Shown here in pieces: positions 26,801 through 36,831 of a stretch of DNA of 64,000 nt. Numbering within the stretch: position 1 is the first letter of the stretch; each line of letters opens with the position of its first letter. Source of the stretch: Candidatus Eiseniibacteriota bacterium. GTDB lineage: Bacteria > Orphanbacterota > Orphanbacteria > Orphanbacterales > Orphanbacteraceae. The stretch is taken from assembly GCA_029262235.1 (NCBI GenBank), contig JAJCZU010000002.1:806001-870000 (forward strand). The letters are read 5' to 3'. The translations under genes were made by a program, and so were the position numbers. The notes below the pieces were generated by a model. It ran no database searches. It saw nothing but the letters and a program-made list of their open reading frames with translations, and was not told the origin of the DNA.

Positions 26801-29800
26801 TTTTCGACGCGAACGAGACAGGGAGCGGAAACGACCCGGCCGGCGATAATTATGACTACGATGAAAACAACGAAAACGATTTCTCGCGCATCAACGGTCC
26901 GGAAGGTAACGGCTTTCTGGACACCGAAGATCTGAACAACAACGGCGACCTCGATCGTGAACGCAGCTACTATCGATTTACGATCGACTTTGAAACGCGC
27001 GAGAACAACGTGGGAACCGGGTCGACCGTCGGCCCGAAGAACTGGCGTCTCTATCGCATTCCGCTCGCGCTTGCGGCGCCGACCGCGATCGCATCCCAGC
27101 CCACCTACGATGAAGGAATCAAATACGTTCGTATCTGGTTCGAGGATCTCGACACCACGAGCGCCCGCTTTCAGATCGCGTCGCTCGAAGTAACGGGGAA
27201 CCGGTGGCTCGAGTCGGGAATTCAGGACACCACCGGACGCGTCCTTGCCGATTCGGAACTCGGCCCGCTCGAACTGTTTGCGTCCGGTACCATCAACAAC
27301 AAGGACGAACAGGAATACCAGCCCCCGCCGGTCGAGATCCGGGTCCAGAACCAGGTGCCCGAGCGCGAGCAGTCCCTTCTGATCCAGTACCAGAACATCG
27401 AACCGGGTCACAACGGCTCCGTCTTCCGCGCGCTCTTCGAGGACGAGGACTACACGCGTTACCGGAACCTCGAGTTCTGGCTCAGGAAAGAGGAACCGCA
27501 GCGCGATACCGATCCGTATCCGGCGTTCTACTTCCGCTTCGGCGGCGACTCGCTGAACTTCTACGAAGTCATCGACACGTTGAACGGTTACTACGAGCCC
27601 ACCATGCTTACGTCACGGGCGCCCTGGCGCCTCTGGAGTCTGGACCTGGCCGAACTCACGCAGGTAAAGCTCAGCGAGGACGTCGACTCTACAATGCTCT
27701 TCGGCCGGATGGTGCCGGTGCGGAGCATGCGGTCCGGGCGGTATCTGTTCCGCGCCGTCGGCGAGCCGTCCATGCGCAAAGTAAGGAGGTTGACCTTCGG
27801 GCTGTCGAACCCGTCGCGCGGGGACCCCGTTTCCGGTATTTTATGGGTCGATGATCTACGTTTAACCAATGTAAAGGGGGACGCCGGCTTCGCCGCGCGC
27901 ATCGGGACGGAAATTAAGCTTTCGGACTTCGCGTCGGTGTCCGCTGACTTCCGCATCCAGGACAAGGAATTCCGGCGCGTGGCCGGCGGCGGGTCGTCAA
28001 ACCCCAACCAGGAAGAAAACCCGCGTTCCGGAAGCGATGACACGGATATTTCGCTCCGCGGGAATGTCAATTTCTCGAAGTTCATGGAAGGGATCGGGGT
28101 GAACGCGCCGCTCGGCTGGGGATGGTCGCGCTCCGTCAAGCAGCCGGAACTGAAGACGGCGTCCGATATCGTTCTCGACGATCCCTCCCAGGAGAAGACG
28201 CAGAAGAACTCGCGTACGCTTTCGCTTTCGCTCAATCGAAACCGCAAGTCGAAGAGTTCCCTTCTCTATTATACGCTGGACAATATGGACGTTCGGCTCG
28301 GCCTCGACCGCAGTGAGAGCGTAAATCCGACTGCGGCTGATACGACGAGTTCCAACAGCGTCTCGTGGAGCTACCGCTACTCGCCGCGGTTCAACAGCCA
28401 GCTGGCGATATTCCGGTCGTGGAAGATCGACCCGCTGCCGCGATCCGGAAGTATCAACGCCGAGCGCAGAGCGACCGAGCGCAAGCACATCGACATCCGG
28501 TCGGAGACCACGCAGCTCAATACGGATCGCGTGTCCCGCTCCAGTTACTCGTTCGCGATGCAGCCGCTCATTTCGTCACAGCTCAAGACCGATTTCAATT
28601 TCTCCACGGCACGCGATCACATTTACGGTGAGCCCTTCTCGTTCGCGGAGCAGCTCAACAAAGGGCTTGAAACGAACCGCGCTCACGAGGCGAATGTTTC
28701 CTATACGCCGGGTTTCCGGGGACTTTCCTGGCTTGCCCCGCGCTTTTCGTACAACACGAAGTTTGTCGACGACCAGCCGCCCACGCAGCGTGCGCTCGTG
28801 CTGCAGCGCGATGAAGCCACGGGGGAGACCGACACACTTTCGGATCGCCGCATTCACAACGTGCGCAACAACAACAGCACACGCATGGACTTCACTCTCG
28901 GCGTCGGGCGTCTGTTCAGCGCCCTTCCCGGCGGCGGAGATGGCGGGAATAGTCCCCGTGGCGGGAGAAACCCCGGTGGCGGCCGTGGCCCCGGCGGGCA
29001 GGGGGGGAATGCTCCCGGTGGCGAAGGGGACAAGACCGGCGGGGACGCGGATTCCACCAAAGCGCGGGGACCCGGGGTCGGCCGCCTCTTCTCGCCCGTG
29101 AAGAGCCTCGGCTCCCGCATCGGCGATATCACGGGCTCCGTGAACCTCGTGAAGCAGTCGAACTTTGCGGATCTCATCGGACGCCCCGGCCTCGAATATC
29201 AGCTCGGCCTCGAAGAAGCCGTTGACACCACGCTCCAGTTCCGGCGAGGGGGCCAGGTGAGCAGTTCGTCCAGCACGCGTGATCTGCAGATCCGTGGTTC
29301 GTCGTCACTCCGTCTCGTGCAGGGCATGAACCTCCGGGTTTCGTACAACAGCTCGAACAAGGAAAACCGTCAGACTTCGAACACGTCGGCATCGCGCACC
29401 GTCACGTGGCCGGATCTTCAATATTCGTGGGACGGACTCGAGGAGCTCTGGCAGCTCAAGCGCTTCTTCAAGAGCAGTTCCCTTTCAATCGGCTACACGC
29501 AGCGCAAGGACGAAGGCGGGAAGACCCTCGACAAGATCGAAACGGAACGTGTTTCCAAACGGTGGGATCCGCTCATTCAGGTGGAAGCGGAATGGCTCAA
29601 CAAGCTGAAGAGTCAGTTCAGCGTCGACAAGTCCGAGGAGATCAACCGCCGCTTTCTCGGGAGCTCCTCGGAGAACGTCGCGCGCGGGCTCGGCTTCAAC
29701 GGCTCGCTGAGCTTCCAGCGTACTTCCCGCAAGCGCGTCAACATTCCGATTCTCGGAAAAGGGCGCAAGGGAAGCACCTACAACGCCACCACGACGTTCC

Positions 29801-30024
29801 GGCTCGCGTTTCGGTTCGCGAGCAGCAAGGAAGAAGAGCAGAACCCGTACCGGCTCGAGCAGCATACGCGGGACATCAGCGTGACACCTTCCGTACAATG
29901 GAGCTGGCTGCAGAATCTCTCGGGCAACCTGGAACTCCGCTTCGGCGAGAGGAGAAATCTCAAGAATGAGAACCAAAGTACGCGCACGATCGGCGCGTCG
30001 ATCTCGGCCCTCTTCAAGTTCTAG
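23818..30024 (+). CDS. sprA: SprA, outer-membrane translocon of the type IX secretion system
   Basis: Giant beta-barrel through which T9SS cargo crosses the outer membrane. About 2068 residues. A signal peptide (RLLLLATLFVPGGVLG) is followed by SprA hallmarks: SESITFSGETQYYIRGR, LELQHNSES-like VELQHNSESQVPLENRIKLRYEGYDDEII, GLFGVKMVGKMGKLDFT, YIRGRYFMVNNYRAI, YVDDMEGTAEVSSFG (about residue 810), and SGILWVDDLRLTNVKGDAGFAARIG, then amphipathic strands to the C-terminal Phe. About 965-1060 is a DxNxDG-rich segment; about 1702-1755 is Gly-rich. ATG 23818 is chosen for the signal peptide; GTG 23836 after GAGGGGA is an alternative. Flavobacterial SprA is near 2400 residues. Confidence 0.93.
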   Translation: MRPRGSVTRLWTRLLLLATLFVPGGVLGITDIERGGPLTLIKDPAHRNYPRHMTGLRLSPYREGGALHLKDPTKNYDVLVAVDLERNLVVVSATYKSVPITYPWVAAIDVYASEMRKQALARKVTDQGLKNTRDPGGRAGTSAFSIDLPVRFPKTLSRIIGQGANIQVSGSESITFSGETQYYIRGRDTESGGQRIFPELDMRQQLQVNLTGTIGDKVKVELQHNSESQVPLENRIKLRYEGYDDEIIQRIEVGNTNLALPGNQFVSLSSQQQGLFGVKMVGKMGKLDFTTVLSQQQGRTDRESFSGQSSVDTVSINDLDYIRGRYFMVNNYRAIQDIRVFIDDNNGTNNIGTLPGRSFLFPATADLSDTLDGTNRGPDAPFEIGQFEELQELTDYEIFRETGLITMNKQLGDSDILAVWYTFQSGGGLDTAGFVPPTPITTETPPEDGLVLKIIRPRKNDYRPPSRSADIISSPFAETWYYQQRNVYSLRAANIQQEDFEIHIFQKSAGATERFDRQAGVPYIQIMGLDLVDQNVAYTPDGFVDLEYQGCARTTPGLENNSLGRPEQDSLGVPPGGLPYWWTRNVDYERGLLRFPDLRPFDPIYDHQGCPATEQLRITQPNPVIYDNHDPRSTDSKYEIVVRYKTSRSSFFLGRSNILEGSEVVKLNGRTLNRGSDYRITYEIGQIEFLTDEALVPDADITVDFEYAPFLSQAQKSLIGAAASYNFSENTKMSSIFLFKGKRTPFERPRLGQEPSRIFVSGLSFATEKNPEFLTSAVNAIPGITARDKSSIRVDLETAATFPNPNTKNAIYVDDMEGTAEVSSFGITRRQWDPMSIPQLEGAIDEVAPDNRYGAVQWYNPDYRDNSRNVFREDLNPDLAPEEGDNKIPVLEVALKNGTVGTGQAADAWGGIMRLVSKTGLDLKDRKFFEVWVNDFDLGRGKMHVDMGLLGEDMMWSQIAPDGMLNSEDRNQDGVLDDSGNEDPLFDEDTGFDGIFDANETGSGNDPAGDNYDYDENNENDFSRINGPEGNGFLDTEDLNNNGDLDRERSYYRFTIDFETRENNVGTGSTVGPKNWRLYRIPLALAAPTAIASQPTYDEGIKYVRIWFEDLDTTSARFQIASLEVTGNRWLESGIQDTTGRVLADSELGPLELFASGTINNKDEQEYQPPPVEIRVQNQVPEREQSLLIQYQNIEPGHNGSVFRALFEDEDYTRYRNLEFWLRKEEPQRDTDPYPAFYFRFGGDSLNFYEVIDTLNGYYEPTMLTSRAPWRLWSLDLAELTQVKLSEDVDSTMLFGRMVPVRSMRSGRYLFRAVGEPSMRKVRRLTFGLSNPSRGDPVSGILWVDDLRLTNVKGDAGFAARIGTEIKLSDFASVSADFRIQDKEFRRVAGGGSSNPNQEENPRSGSDDTDISLRGNVNFSKFMEGIGVNAPLGWGWSRSVKQPELKTASDIVLDDPSQEKTQKNSRTLSLSLNRNRKSKSSLLYYTLDNMDVRLGLDRSESVNPTAADTTSSNSVSWSYRYSPRFNSQLAIFRSWKIDPLPRSGSINAERRATERKHIDIRSETTQLNTDRVSRSSYSFAMQPLISSQLKTDFNFSTARDHIYGEPFSFAEQLNKGLETNRAHEANVSYTPGFRGLSWLAPRFSYNTKFVDDQPPTQRALVLQRDEATGETDTLSDRRIHNVRNNNSTRMDFTLGVGRLFSALPGGGDGGNSPRGGRNPGGGRGPGGQGGNAPGGEGDKTGGDADSTKARGPGVGRLFSPVKSLGSRIGDITGSVNLVKQSNFADLIGRPGLEYQLGLEEAVDTTLQFRRGGQVSSSSSTRDLQIRGSSSLRLVQGMNLRVSYNSSNKENRQTSNTSASRTVTWPDLQYSWDGLEELWQLKRFFKSSSLSIGYTQRKDEGGKTLDKIETERVSKRWDPLIQVEAEWLNKLKSQFSVDKSEEINRRFLGSSSENVARGLGFNGSLSFQRTSRKRVNIPILGKGRKGSTYNATTTFRLAFRFASSKEEEQNPYRLEQHTRDISVTPSVQWSWLQNLSGNLELRFGERRNLKNENQSTRTIGASISALFKF

Positions 30025-30937
30025 ACGCGGCCTGCCGTGCCTGCTGGCCCTGCTCGCGATTTCGTGCGGCGCACAGTCCGCACCCGCGGCGCCGTCATTC
30101 TCGGGTCCGGAAGCGATGCGCACGATCGAGAAGCAGGTTGCGTTCGGGCCGCGCATTCCCGGCAGCCCCGGTCACGCCGCGATGCTCTCGTGGCTCGTGG
30201 GCGAGCTCGAGGAGTCAGGGGCGAATGTAAGCAGGCGGCCGTTCCGGATGACGAACGCGCTCACGGGCGAAAAGGTAACGGGAACGAACGTAGTGGCAAG
30301 CTTCGGGTCGAACAACCGGGACCGCATATTCTTTGCGGCGCACTGGGACACGCGCGCCTGGGCGGACCAGGACCCCGACTCCACGAAACGAAAGGACCCT
30401 GTGCCCGGCGCGAACGACGGCGCGTCCGGCGTGGCGATCCTGCTGCAGCTCTCGCGTATCCTGGCGGAGAATCCCCCGGCGATCGGGATCGACCTGATCT
30501 TCTTCGATGGCGAGGACCAGGGATCGTACGCCGACCCGCGTACATTCTCTCTCGGCGCCCGGGCGTTCGTCGCTTCGGCTCCTTTGACGGGGTTTCGGCC
30601 GCAGTTCGGGATCCTCGTCGATCTGGCAGGCGGCAAAGGCGTCCGCTTCGCCACGGACTACAGATCCTGGCGGGACGCGCGGGCGCTCACGGACTCCGTA
30701 AACGCCGTTCTGGCCACTTATCTGCCCGATCGTATGGAGCTCGGCCGTGTCATGCAGACCGAAGACGACCACATCCCGTTTCTCGACGCCGGAATCCCCT
30801 GCGTGGTAATCTTCGGCTCGGGTGATCCCAACTGGCACACGACGCACGACCTTCCTGAGTCGTGCTCGCCGGAAGTGCTGGAGGGAGTGGGGAATACGCT
30901 CCTCGAGTTCATCTATATGGCCGACAAACGGCCTTGA
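29966..30937 (+). CDS. glutaminyl-peptide cyclotransferase (M28-type glutaminyl cyclase)
   Basis: Converts N-terminal Gln of exported proteins to pyroglutamate in the periplasm. The 323-residue protein has an Arg-rich leader and lipoprotein-like signal with Cys34 (ALLAISC), then the M28/QC fold: AHWDTRAWADQD (zinc His and Asp), GANDGASGVA, FFDGEDQG (Glu ligands), LVDLAGGKG, EDDHIPFLDAGIP and NWHTTHD. The DDHIPF and WHT-D motifs match animal and bacterial QC rather than aminopeptidases. ATG lies 59 bases inside sprA, after GAGAGGAG at 29947-29954, so it is co-expressed with the translocon. Confidence 0.87.
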   Translation: MRTKVRARSARRSRPSSSSRRGLPCLLALLAISCGAQSAPAAPSFSGPEAMRTIEKQVAFGPRIPGSPGHAAMLSWLVGELEESGANVSRRPFRMTNALTGEKVTGTNVVASFGSNNRDRIFFAAHWDTRAWADQDPDSTKRKDPVPGANDGASGVAILLQLSRILAENPPAIGIDLIFFDGEDQGSYADPRTFSLGARAFVASAPLTGFRPQFGILVDLAGGKGVRFATDYRSWRDARALTDSVNAVLATYLPDRMELGRVMQTEDDHIPFLDAGIPCVVIFGSGDPNWHTTHDLPESCSPEVLEGVGNTLLEFIYMADKRP

Positions 30938-30962
30938 CATCCCCCCGCTTCGCGGCTAATTT
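30934..30962 (+). promoter_or_regulatory. sigma-70 promoter for the rimP-nusA-infB operon
   Basis: Consensus TTGACA at 30934-30939 (overlapping the previous stop), 17-base spacer and TAATTT at 30957-30962. Expected start of transcription is near 30969. Confidence 0.75.
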
Positions 30963-30970
30963 GAAGGATA

Positions 30971-31004
30971 CCCTCGGGTGCGCGGCATTCGAGGGCACTT
31001 TTTT
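30971..31004 (+). terminator. terminator-like hairpin at the start of the nusA operon leader
   Basis: CCCTCGGGTGC (30971-30981) pairs with GCATTCGAGGG (30985-30995), eleven pairs including two G-U, with a GCG loop, followed by CAC and TTTTTT. It could end the sprA-cyclase transcript and also act as an attenuator for transcripts started at the promoter just upstream. Confidence 0.7.
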
Positions 31005-31032
31005 GCCTGAATCCCTGTTTCGGAGGAGGCTG

Positions 31033-31520
31033 ATGGCGGTACGAGATTTCGAGGAGAGGGTCTTTCAGGGCACGCGGGACGCCGTTGCGCGCGCCGGAGT
31101 CGTTCTTCTCGACATCGAAGCCGTGCCCGGCCCCGTAACACGACTTCGATTCTTCATCGACGCCGAGGGAGGCGTCAAAATCGAAGACTGCGTTCGCGTC
31201 GATCGACTGCTCACGCTTTTTCTCACGCAGGAAGATGAAGAGTTGATTCCCGGCGATTTTTCCGTCGAAGTCTCGTCGCCGGGACTCGATCGGGTGCTGC
31301 GCCGGAAGGAAGAGTATACGCATTTCGCCGGAAGAGAGATTCAGCTCTTCGCCGGCAATCCGGAGGACGGAGTCCGCGAGTATCGCGGCATCCTCGACGG
31401 GCTGGAGGAAGAAGAAATTCTTCTTCGCACACCCGATGAATCTCTCCGGATCCCCATCGAAGAAGTGACCAAGGCCCGCCTCACGTTCGACCTGGGCGGC
31501 GCGACCTCTGGGAGTGGATC

Positions 31521-31524
<4 letters not shown>
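31033..31524 (+). CDS. rimP: ribosome maturation factor RimP
   Basis: Needed for 30S subunit assembly. The 163-residue protein has an N-terminal alpha/beta domain (GVVLLDIEAVPGPVTRLRFFIDAEGGVKIEDCVRVDRLL), the signature FSVEVSSPGLDRVLRRKEEYTHFAGREIQ and a C-terminal SH3-like domain (EYRGILDGLEEEEILL). ATG 31033 follows GGAGGAGG at 31022-31029; an open upstream extension lies in the leader hairpin. The stop overlaps nusA (ATGA). Confidence 0.95.
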
Positions 31525-33053
<1,529 letters not shown>

Positions 33054-33057
33054 GTTC

Positions 33058-33303
33058 GTGCCGCCGATGCGAACGTGCCTCGGCTGCCGGGCGAAGCGAG
33101 AGCAATCAGAGCTCATCCGGTTCGTAATGCAAGACGGAGAAATCGATCTGGGCCGGAACCGGCCCGGCCGCGGTTACTACGTCTGTCCTGATTCGAGTTG
33201 CGCGGAGCGCCTCGAAAGGAAATACAAGAAACGGTGGAGCGGAGGAACGGCAGCGAGGGTAAGGGCGGCGATCGACACGGGAATTCTCGCGTTGCGCCCC
33301 TGA
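33058..33303 (+). CDS. ylxR: YlxR (DUF448) RNA-binding protein
   Basis: Small protein of the nusA-infB cluster; in Bacillus and others it binds nucleic acid or RNase P RNA. The 81-residue protein starts MRTCLGCRAKREQSELIRFV, the DUF448 signature RTCxGCR, and has GRNRPGRGYYVCPDSSCAERLERKYK. GTG 33058 follows GGGAGGGA with about eight-base spacing; the ATG three codons later is an alternative. Confidence 0.92.
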   Translation: MPPMRTCLGCRAKREQSELIRFVMQDGEIDLGRNRPGRGYYVCPDSSCAERLERKYKKRWSGGTAARVRAAIDTGILALRP

Positions 33304-33596
33304 GCACCCTGCTTCGATTCGCCGTCCGCACCGGACGATACGTGGTAGGGGCGACCGGCATGAAGGTGCGCGGAGCCGGCAAGAACGTGGGATTTCTGGC
33401 GCTTGCGAGCGATCTGGACGACCGCAAGGCCGATCGGATTCTGGCATGGGCCGGAGACCGGGCGTTTCGCGTCTCCCGCGATCTCACGGGCGAAGAGCTC
33501 GGCGAGATCGTAAACCGCGCATCCTGCGACGTAATCCTGGTTTACGACCCGGGGCTCGTCCGGTCTCTCGGCAAGACACTTGGCCGGGATCGATGA
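33300..33596 (+). CDS. L7Ae-like ribosomal protein (YlxQ type)
   Basis: Small RNA-binding protein, usually encoded between ylxR and infB. Residues LLRFAVRTGRYVVGATGMKVRGAGKNVGFLALASDLDDRKADRI match the start of the L7Ae/YlxQ fold (LLGLARRAGKLVSGE), with DVILVYDPG near the end. No ATG, GTG or TTG exists where the family starts. CTG 33300, overlapping the ylxR stop as CTGA, is the best placed candidate; TTG 33198 would add 34 residues that lie inside ylxR. The start is uncertain. The function in this position is known only by family. Confidence 0.72.
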   Translation: MSTLLRFAVRTGRYVVGATGMKVRGAGKNVGFLALASDLDDRKADRILAWAGDRAFRVSRDLTGEELGEIVNRASCDVILVYDPGLVRSLGKTLGRDR

Positions 33597-33642
33597 TTCT
33601 GCTAGATTAACGGGTTGGATCCCAGCATGAGGAGAAGCCGCT

Positions 33643-36135
33643 TTGGCGAAGAAGCGAATCTACGAGATCGCAAAAGAATTCGACGTTTCGAGCGAGGCGT
33701 TGCTCAAGATCCTTCGCGAGATGGATGTGGAAGTAAAAAGCCACATGAGCTCGGTGGACGAGAAGCACATCAAAGAAGTTCGCAAACGTTTCGATAGCGA
33801 AAAAGAGGCCGTAAAAGAAGCATACCAGCGTAAGCGGGAACTGCAGCGCTCTGCCAGGAAGACGGCTGCCGCGGCGAAAAAAGCCGCAGCCGCCCCTCCG
33901 GAAAAGAAGCCCGAGAAGAGTGCTCCGAAGAAAGCGGATCCGGTGACGCCGCCTAAGAAGACCGCTCCGAAGCCTGCGGCACCCCGGCCCGCGCCGAAGC
34001 CTCCGGCCCAGAAGCCGGCCTCGCCGCCGAAAGAAGTGAAGGCGCCTGCCGCCTCCCCGCCGCCGAAGCAGACGCCCGCGCCCAGGCCAGTCGCACCGCA
34101 GTCGCCGCCGCCGAAGCGCGAAGCCGCGAAAGCACCGCCGTCCCGCCCGCAGGCGCCCGGTCGCCCGCAGGCTCCGGGCCGTTCGCAGGCGCCCGGTCGC
34201 AAGGCGGAAGTACCGCCGCCCCCGAAACGTGGCAAGCGCGTGAAGAAACGTTCGCGCGTCGTCGACGAAAAAACGGTGCGCGAAAGCATCAAGAAGACCC
34301 TCGCGAATCTCGATATCGGTAAAAAGAAACGACGTCGTAAAAAGATGCCGACCGCAGCAGCCCCGACGGTTGCGCCCGAAGAGCAGGTGCCGACGATCCA
34401 GGTAACGGAACTCGCCACAGTGGCCGAGGTTGCCGCGGCGCTCGATATCGATCCGAGTGAAGTCATCGCGAAGTGCATGGAACTCGGGCTCATGGTGACG
34501 ATGAACCGTCGCCTCGACAAGGACCTCATCGAATCCCTTGCCGACGAGTTCGAGCACGAAGTCGAGTTCCTGTCGGCGTACGGCGAAGCGATGGAAGAGG
34601 CCGAAGAGGTGATCGAAGCGAACCTCGTCGAACGTCCGCCGGTCGTTACCATTATGGGTCACGTTGATCACGGGAAAACCTCGCTCCTCGATTACATCCG
34701 CAAGACAAACGTGATCGCCGGTGAAGTCGGCGGTATCACGCAGCATATCGCCGCATACGAAGTACAGACGGCCGGCGGCTCGATCACTTTCCTCGACACG
34801 CCGGGCCATGAAGCCTTCTCGGCCATGCGCGCCCGCGGCGCCCAGGTGACGGACATCGTCGTTCTCGTCGTCGCGGCCGACGATCAGGTCATGCCGCAGA
34901 CGGTGGAAGCGATCGACCATGCCAAGGCAGCATCGGTCCCGGTGATCGTCGCGATCAACAAAATGGACCGCCCCGAAGCGAACCCGATGCGTATCAAGCA
35001 GCAACTTGCCGAACGCGGCCTGCAGGTGGAAGAGTGGGGCGGCAAAATCGTGGCCGTCGAAGTCTCCGCCCAGACGGGCCTGAACATCGACAAGCTGCTG
35101 GAGATGCTGCTTCTCGAGGCCGAGCTTCTCGAATTGAAAGCGGACCCGAAATCACGCGCCCGCGGCACCGTCATCGAGTCCAGGCTCGAACCGGGGCGCG
35201 GTGTCGTCACGACCACACTCGTGCAGAACGGAACGCTCAAGGTCGGTGACCCGTTCATCGCCGGCAGCAATGCCGGGCGAGTCCGGGCTCTGTTCGATGA
35301 ACGCGGGAAGCCGAAGAAGATCGCCGGACCGTCGTCGGCCGTCGAGATTCTCGGCGCCTCGAGCGCGCCCCAGGCAGGGGACTCGTTCACTGTCTTTCCG
35401 AGCGAAAAGGATGCGAAAGAAGTGGCGGCCAAGCGGCAGCAGCAGCTTCGCGAGCAGTCCCTCCGTTATCAGAAGCGCATGAGCCTCGAAGACCTCTTCG
35501 ATCAGATCCAGGCGGGCGGGCTTCAGACGCTCAACATCGTTCTGAAGGGCGACGTGGACGGTTCGGTCGAAGCCGTAACGGATACATTGGAGAGACTTTC
35601 CACAACCGAAGTCAAAGTGGACGTGATTCACAAGGGCGTCGGCACGATTTCGGAATCGGATATCCTTCTCGCCGCGGCCTCGAACGCGATCATCATCGGT
35701 TTTCATACGAAAGCCGACACGAAAGCCGCGAAGCTTGCCGAGAAGGAAGGCGTCGACGTTCGCTTCTACCAGATCATCTACGAAGCGGTGGATGATATTC
35801 GACTCGCCATGGAAGGGATGCTGACGCCGGACTCACAGGAGAGCGTGACGGGACGCGTGGAAGTGCGTCAGATCTTCCGCATCGGACGGACCCATGTCGT
35901 GGCCGGGTCGTACGTACTCTCGGGTACGGTATCGCGCAACTCGCGCGTCCGCGTGATTCGCGAGGACACGAAGATTTACGAAGGCAAGATTCAAACCCTC
36001 AAGCGCTTCAAGGACGACGCCCGTGAAGTGAAAGAGGGATTCGAATGCGGTATCACGCTCGAGAACTTCAACGATCTTTCCGAAGGTGACATCCTGGAGG
36101 CGTTCGTGATCAAAGAGGTTGCGCGCAAGCTGTAG
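33643..36135 (+). CDS. infB: translation initiation factor IF-2
   Basis: GTPase that brings initiator tRNA to the 30S subunit. The 830-residue protein starts with the IF2-N domain ([21 protein letters not shown]), then a linker very rich in Pro, Ala and Lys (about residues 70-190), a second IF2-N domain (about 260-320), the GTPase domain with [19 protein letters not shown] and NKMD (about 340-500), and domains II to IV. TTG 33643 has TGAGGAG at 33628-33634. The Pro/Ala-rich linker includes an approximate repeat of RPQAPG. Confidence 0.97.
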   Translation: MAKKRIYEIAKEFDVSSEALLKILREMDVEVKSHMSSVDEKHIKEVRKRFDSEKEAVKEAYQRKRELQRSARKTAAAAKKAAAAPPEKKPEKSAPKKADPVTPPKKTAPKPAAPRPAPKPPAQKPASPPKEVKAPAASPPPKQTPAPRPVAPQSPPPKREAAKAPPSRPQAPGRPQAPGRSQAPGRKAEVPPPPKRGKRVKKRSRVVDEKTVRESIKKTLANLDIGKKKRRRKKMPTAAAPTVAPEEQVPTIQVTELATVAEVAAALDIDPSEVIAKCMELGLMVTMNRRLDKDLIESLADEFEHEVEFLSAYGEAMEEAEEVIEANLVERPPVVTIMGHVDHGKTSLLDYIRKTNVIAGEVGGITQHIAAYEVQTAGGSITFLDTPGHEAFSAMRARGAQVTDIVVLVVAADDQVMPQTVEAIDHAKAASVPVIVAINKMDRPEANPMRIKQQLAERGLQVEEWGGKIVAVEVSAQTGLNIDKLLEMLLLEAELLELKADPKSRARGTVIESRLEPGRGVVTTTLVQNGTLKVGDPFIAGSNAGRVRALFDERGKPKKIAGPSSAVEILGASSAPQAGDSFTVFPSEKDAKEVAAKRQQQLREQSLRYQKRMSLEDLFDQIQAGGLQTLNIVLKGDVDGSVEAVTDTLERLSTTEVKVDVIHKGVGTISESDILLAAASNAIIIGFHTKADTKAAKLAEKEGVDVRFYQIIYEAVDDIRLAMEGMLTPDSQESVTGRVEVRQIFRIGRTHVVAGSYVLSGTVSRNSRVRVIREDTKIYEGKIQTLKRFKDDAREVKEGFECGITLENFNDLSEGDILEAFVIKEVARKL

Positions 36136-36168
36136 GCGACACGCGCAACAACTCGGACGGGGCGTGCC

Positions 36169-36450
36169 ATGATCTTCGGTCTCTGCCGCGCCGAGATTCA
36201 CATTCCGGATGCGGGCTCACTCAAGTCCAGACGCAGTGTGATCAAGGGGCTCAAAGAGCGGCTGCGAAGCCGTTTCAACGTCTCGGTTGCCGAGGTCGAC
36301 CATCTCGATCTCTGGCAGCGGGCAACGCTCGCCATCGTGATCGTTTCCAATGAACAGAAGCACGCGAATTCGGTGCTGTCGTCCGTCGTGAAGCATATGG
36401 AGCGTGACCATCGCGCACAGCTCCTCGATTACGAGCTTTCGTTCTTTTGA
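36169..36450 (+). CDS. ylxP: DUF503 protein (YlxP family)
   Basis: A 93-residue protein of the YlxP/DUF503 family, commonly next to rbfA. It has the family pattern: CRAEIHIPDAGSLKSRRSVIKGLKERLRSRFNVSVAEVDHLDLWQRATLAIVIVSNE. Its exact role is unclear; related proteins bind RNA or ribosomes in a few reports. ATG 36169 follows GGGGCG. Sits 24 bases before rbfA. Confidence 0.9.
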   Translation: MIFGLCRAEIHIPDAGSLKSRRSVIKGLKERLRSRFNVSVAEVDHLDLWQRATLAIVIVSNEQKHANSVLSSVVKHMERDHRAQLLDYELSFF

Positions 36451-36474
36451 TCGGACAACCGCGGGACTTTCACC

Positions 36475-36831
36475 ATGAATGAGAAAAGACTGGAGCGCGT
36501 GGGCGCGCTGATTCACCGGGCCGTGGCCGCGTTTCTAGAGCGCCGCGTGAAACACCCGGATTTCGGCTTTGTAACCGTGACTTCGGTGAAGCTGGCAAGC
36601 GATCTGAAGATCGCCACGATTTATGTAGTCTGTCGCGGCGACGAGGAGGAGCGGGGCATTTCGTTCCGCATCCTGGAAAAGCTCGTCCCGTCGATTCGCA
36701 AGGATTTAAAAGGAGCCCTCAAGCTGCGCTGGATTCCGCACCTCGTGTTCAAGAACGATGAAACGTTCGACCACGCGGACCGGATCGGACTTCTGTTGCG
36801 CGAAATCGAGGGCGAGGAGAAGGGCACTTGA
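36475..36831 (+). CDS. rbfA: 30S ribosome-binding factor RbfA
   Basis: KH-fold protein for late 16S rRNA processing. The 118-residue protein has RRVKHPDFGFVTVTSVKLASDLKIATIYV, the KH-like core, and RWIPHLVFKNDETFDHADRIGLLL at the end, all typical. The stop overlaps truB (TTGA at 36828). Confidence 0.95.
   Translation: MNEKRLERVGALIHRAVAAFLERRVKHPDFGFVTVTSVKLASDLKIATIYVVCRGDEEERGISFRILEKLVPSIRKDLKGALKLRWIPHLVFKNDETFDHADRIGLLLREIEGEEKGT

Noticed and set aside
25339-27411. 690-residue open frame on the minus strand opposite sprA
   Set aside because: It is an antisense shadow in a GC-rich gene; sprA has strong homology and structure on the plus strand.
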